Shown: one piece after another, positions 62,761 to 64,000 of the stretch
How positions within the stretch are numbered: position 1 is the stretch's first letter
How the letters are laid out: every line of letters begins with the position of its first letter
DNA from: Bacillota bacterium
GTDB taxonomy: Bacteria; Bacillota; Clostridia; Christensenellales; UMGS416
Direction: 5' to 3'
DNA: 64,000 bases
Assembly: GCA_023421955.1 (NCBI GenBank)
Contig: JAEZSE010000004.1
Span: 66,903-130,902, forward strand
The notes under the pieces: model-generated
Databases searched by the model: none
The model's input: only the letters and a program-made list of their open reading frames with translations
What the model was told of the DNA's origin: nothing
Position numbers and translations under genes: made by a program

Positions 62761-63459
62761 ATGGAGCCGATCATCGCCGCAAGGAACCTTACCAAAATTT
62801 ATAAAACAGAAGAATCAAGACTGCGGGCGCTGGATGATGTGAGCCTGGACATCCCCCAGGGCAGCTTCTGTGCCATTGTGGGCACGTCGGGCAGCGGCAA
62901 GTCAACGCTACTCACATTGCTGGCCGGCCTGGAGCGCCCCACCGCCGGCAAGGTCTTCCTGAAGGGAAAACCCATCCACCGTATGAGCGAGAAAGCTCTG
63001 GTGGATTTCCGGCTGCTGCATGTGGGGTTTGTCTTTCAGGCCTACAACCTGATGCCCACGATGACAGCGTTGGAAAACGCTGCCTTCTCGCTCATGTGCC
63101 GGGGCGTCGGCATGCATGAGCGCACAGGGCGGGCCAGGGTCTTGCTCGAATCGATGGGTTTGGGCGGCCACCTCCATCATAAACCCCACGAGCTTTCCGG
63201 CGGCCAGCAGCAGCGCGTCAGCATCGCCAGGGCGATTGCATCCAATCCGGAAATCGTATTTGCCGACGAGCCCACCGGCAACCTGGACAGCAAGACATCC
63301 GCCGAGATCATGGACCTGCTGCGGGAGCAGGTGTCGGCCAGGGGAATGACGTTATTGCTTGTGACGCACGATGCCGAGAAGGCGGCGCTGGCGGACAAGA
63401 TCATACGAATTGCAGATGGACGGATCGCCGAATCCAATATTCCAAACCAAACAACCTAA
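62761..63459 (+). CDS. ABC transporter ATP-binding protein (LolD/MacB/FtsE-like)
   Basis: A 232-residue ABC ATPase with Walker A G-T-S-G-S-G-K-S-T, signature L-S-G-G-Q-Q-Q-R-V-S and Walker B I-V-F-A-D-E-P-T-G-N-L-D. The A-D-E-P-T-G-N-L-D form is diagnostic of the MacB/LolD/FtsE group, which works with FtsX-type permeases, not ABC-2 ones. So a second transporter is expected, with its permease beyond the right edge. The start overlaps the region just after the previous stop and lacks its own strong ribosome site (translational coupling likely). It is followed by a secreted protein gene. Confidence 0.92.
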   Translation: MEPIIAARNLTKIYKTEESRLRALDDVSLDIPQGSFCAIVGTSGSGKSTLLTLLAGLERPTAGKVFLKGKPIHRMSEKALVDFRLLHVGFVFQAYNLMPTMTALENAAFSLMCRGVGMHERTGRARVLLESMGLGGHLHHKPHELSGGQQQRVSIARAIASNPEIVFADEPTGNLDSKTSAEIMDLLREQVSARGMTLLLVTHDAEKAALADKIIRIADGRIAESNIPNQTT

Positions 63460-63476
63460 CACATCAGGAGGAACCA

Positions 63477-64000
63477 ATGGTAAGCCAAACCCGAAGATTC
63501 ACAGTCTTTTTCTCGGCGATCATCTTTGTTTCGCTGCTTCTGCCTTCATATGTCAGCGCCACCGGCGCACAAGCCCTGGTGATTGACACGATCCACCGGT
63601 TTGAGGGCATGAGCAAGACCTGGAGCCAGGGGTATTCCCCCGTGGTTAGCGGCAGCACCGTGAAGGTTGTGATGCCGCTGGTGCTGAATCCGCAATCAGG
63701 CGTGGCTTCGATTGCCGACGACACCGTTACCGTCAAGCCTGATTTTGGAGACGCGGCCAGTTCCCCGTTTGTGTTCTCCAACATCGAAACGAAGGTGAAA
63801 CTTGCGCCTCATGTGGTCAACGGCGCCGGAGCCACGGTGCAGGCATGGCTGCTGTCGTTCAGCTTTTCTCTGGAGAAGCGCCGGGTAAACGGCCGTTATC
63901 CGCTCACATTCCATGTGGGCTTCACACTTTTGGACGGCACGGCTGCCACACAGGATTTCACAGTGTATGTGACGGTGCGCAACGGCATCGACCCCAATGC
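63477..64000 (+). CDS. Secreted COG1361-like protein, N-terminal part (runs off the window)
   Basis: The first 174 codons are present; the gene continues past the edge. ATG 63477 follows AGGAGG. A signal peptide (about 1-30, ending S-Y-V-S-A) leads into a beta-rich extracellular region with V-x-V-V-M-P-L-V-L-N-P and Y-P-L-T-F-H-V-G-F-T-L-x-D-G patterns, which resemble the COG1361/S-layer-like proteins that accompany MacB-type ABC systems in Clostridia. The similar protein at 15891 has a C-terminal helix; this one is truncated, so that cannot be seen. The likely role is an extracellular partner of the transporter. Confidence 0.7.
   Translation, partial: MVSQTRRFTVFFSAIIFVSLLLPSYVSATGAQALVIDTIHRFEGMSKTWSQGYSPVVSGSTVKVVMPLVLNPQSGVASIADDTVTVKPDFGDAASSPFVFSNIETKVKLAPHVVNGAGATVQAWLLSFSFSLEKRRVNGRYPLTFHVGFTLLDGTAATQDFTVYVTVRNGIDPN

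Overview
The window looks like a chromosome segment from a moderately GC-rich, Gram-positive anaerobe-type Firmicute, most likely a member of the Clostridia. The reasons are strong AGGAGG ribosome sites, many lipoproteins with a lipobox, LytR-CpsA-Psr and NlpC/P60 wall enzymes, a tig-clpP-clpX operon, a DUF4317 gene, a YesM/YesN-type two-component pair and near-consensus sigma-A promoters. No rRNA, CRISPR array, intact transposase or phage structural gene was found.

Region 1-22.8 kb is mostly cell-envelope. A GyrB/ParE-type gene starts at the left edge on the minus strand. Then come an internalin-like lipoprotein with a truncated paralogue, an OsmC protein, an NlpC/P60 hydrolase, a 2847-residue cyclic beta-1,2-glucan synthase-like giant, a HAD phosphatase, an LCP ligase, a lipoprotein, a CARDB/COG1361-like membrane protein, a D,D-carboxypeptidase with galE, a BspA/FN3 secreted protein and a lipid-anchored-type alpha/beta hydrolase. 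At 22.8-24.8 kb sits an AT-rich two-gene island: a DGQHR (DndB/ParB-like) protein and an unknown partner, with its own promoter and terminator.

Region 24.8-36.8 kb is housekeeping: clpX, clpP, tig, a PH-domain protein, nadE, a uridine kinase-like gene, an MFS exporter, a tRNA cluster (Leu-TAA, Cys, Gly, Phe, Val, and Leu-GAG on the other strand) interrupted by a small AT-rich DUF7662-type gene, a DEAD-box helicase and asparaginase. Region 36.8-42.3 kb holds a DUF4317 gene and a three-gene ABC-2 exporter operon. The exporter has a roughly 200-nt leader with a 17-codon upstream ORF, a GC-rich stem and an intrinsic terminator, which together look like a translation-sensing attenuator.

Region 42.3-53 kb is a carbohydrate utilisation locus: a YesM/YesN-type sensor and regulator converge on an operon of two paralogous GH-A-type glycosidases, a binding protein, two LplB/LplC-type permeases and a double-domain esterase. 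After decayed gene fragments, a small membrane protein and a soluble sugar-dehydrogenase-like beta-propeller, the last 8 kb (55.8-64 kb) form one plus-strand unit: an OmpR-type regulator, its kinase, two surface proteins, two ABC-2 permeases, two ABC ATPases and the start of a secreted protein that runs off the right edge.
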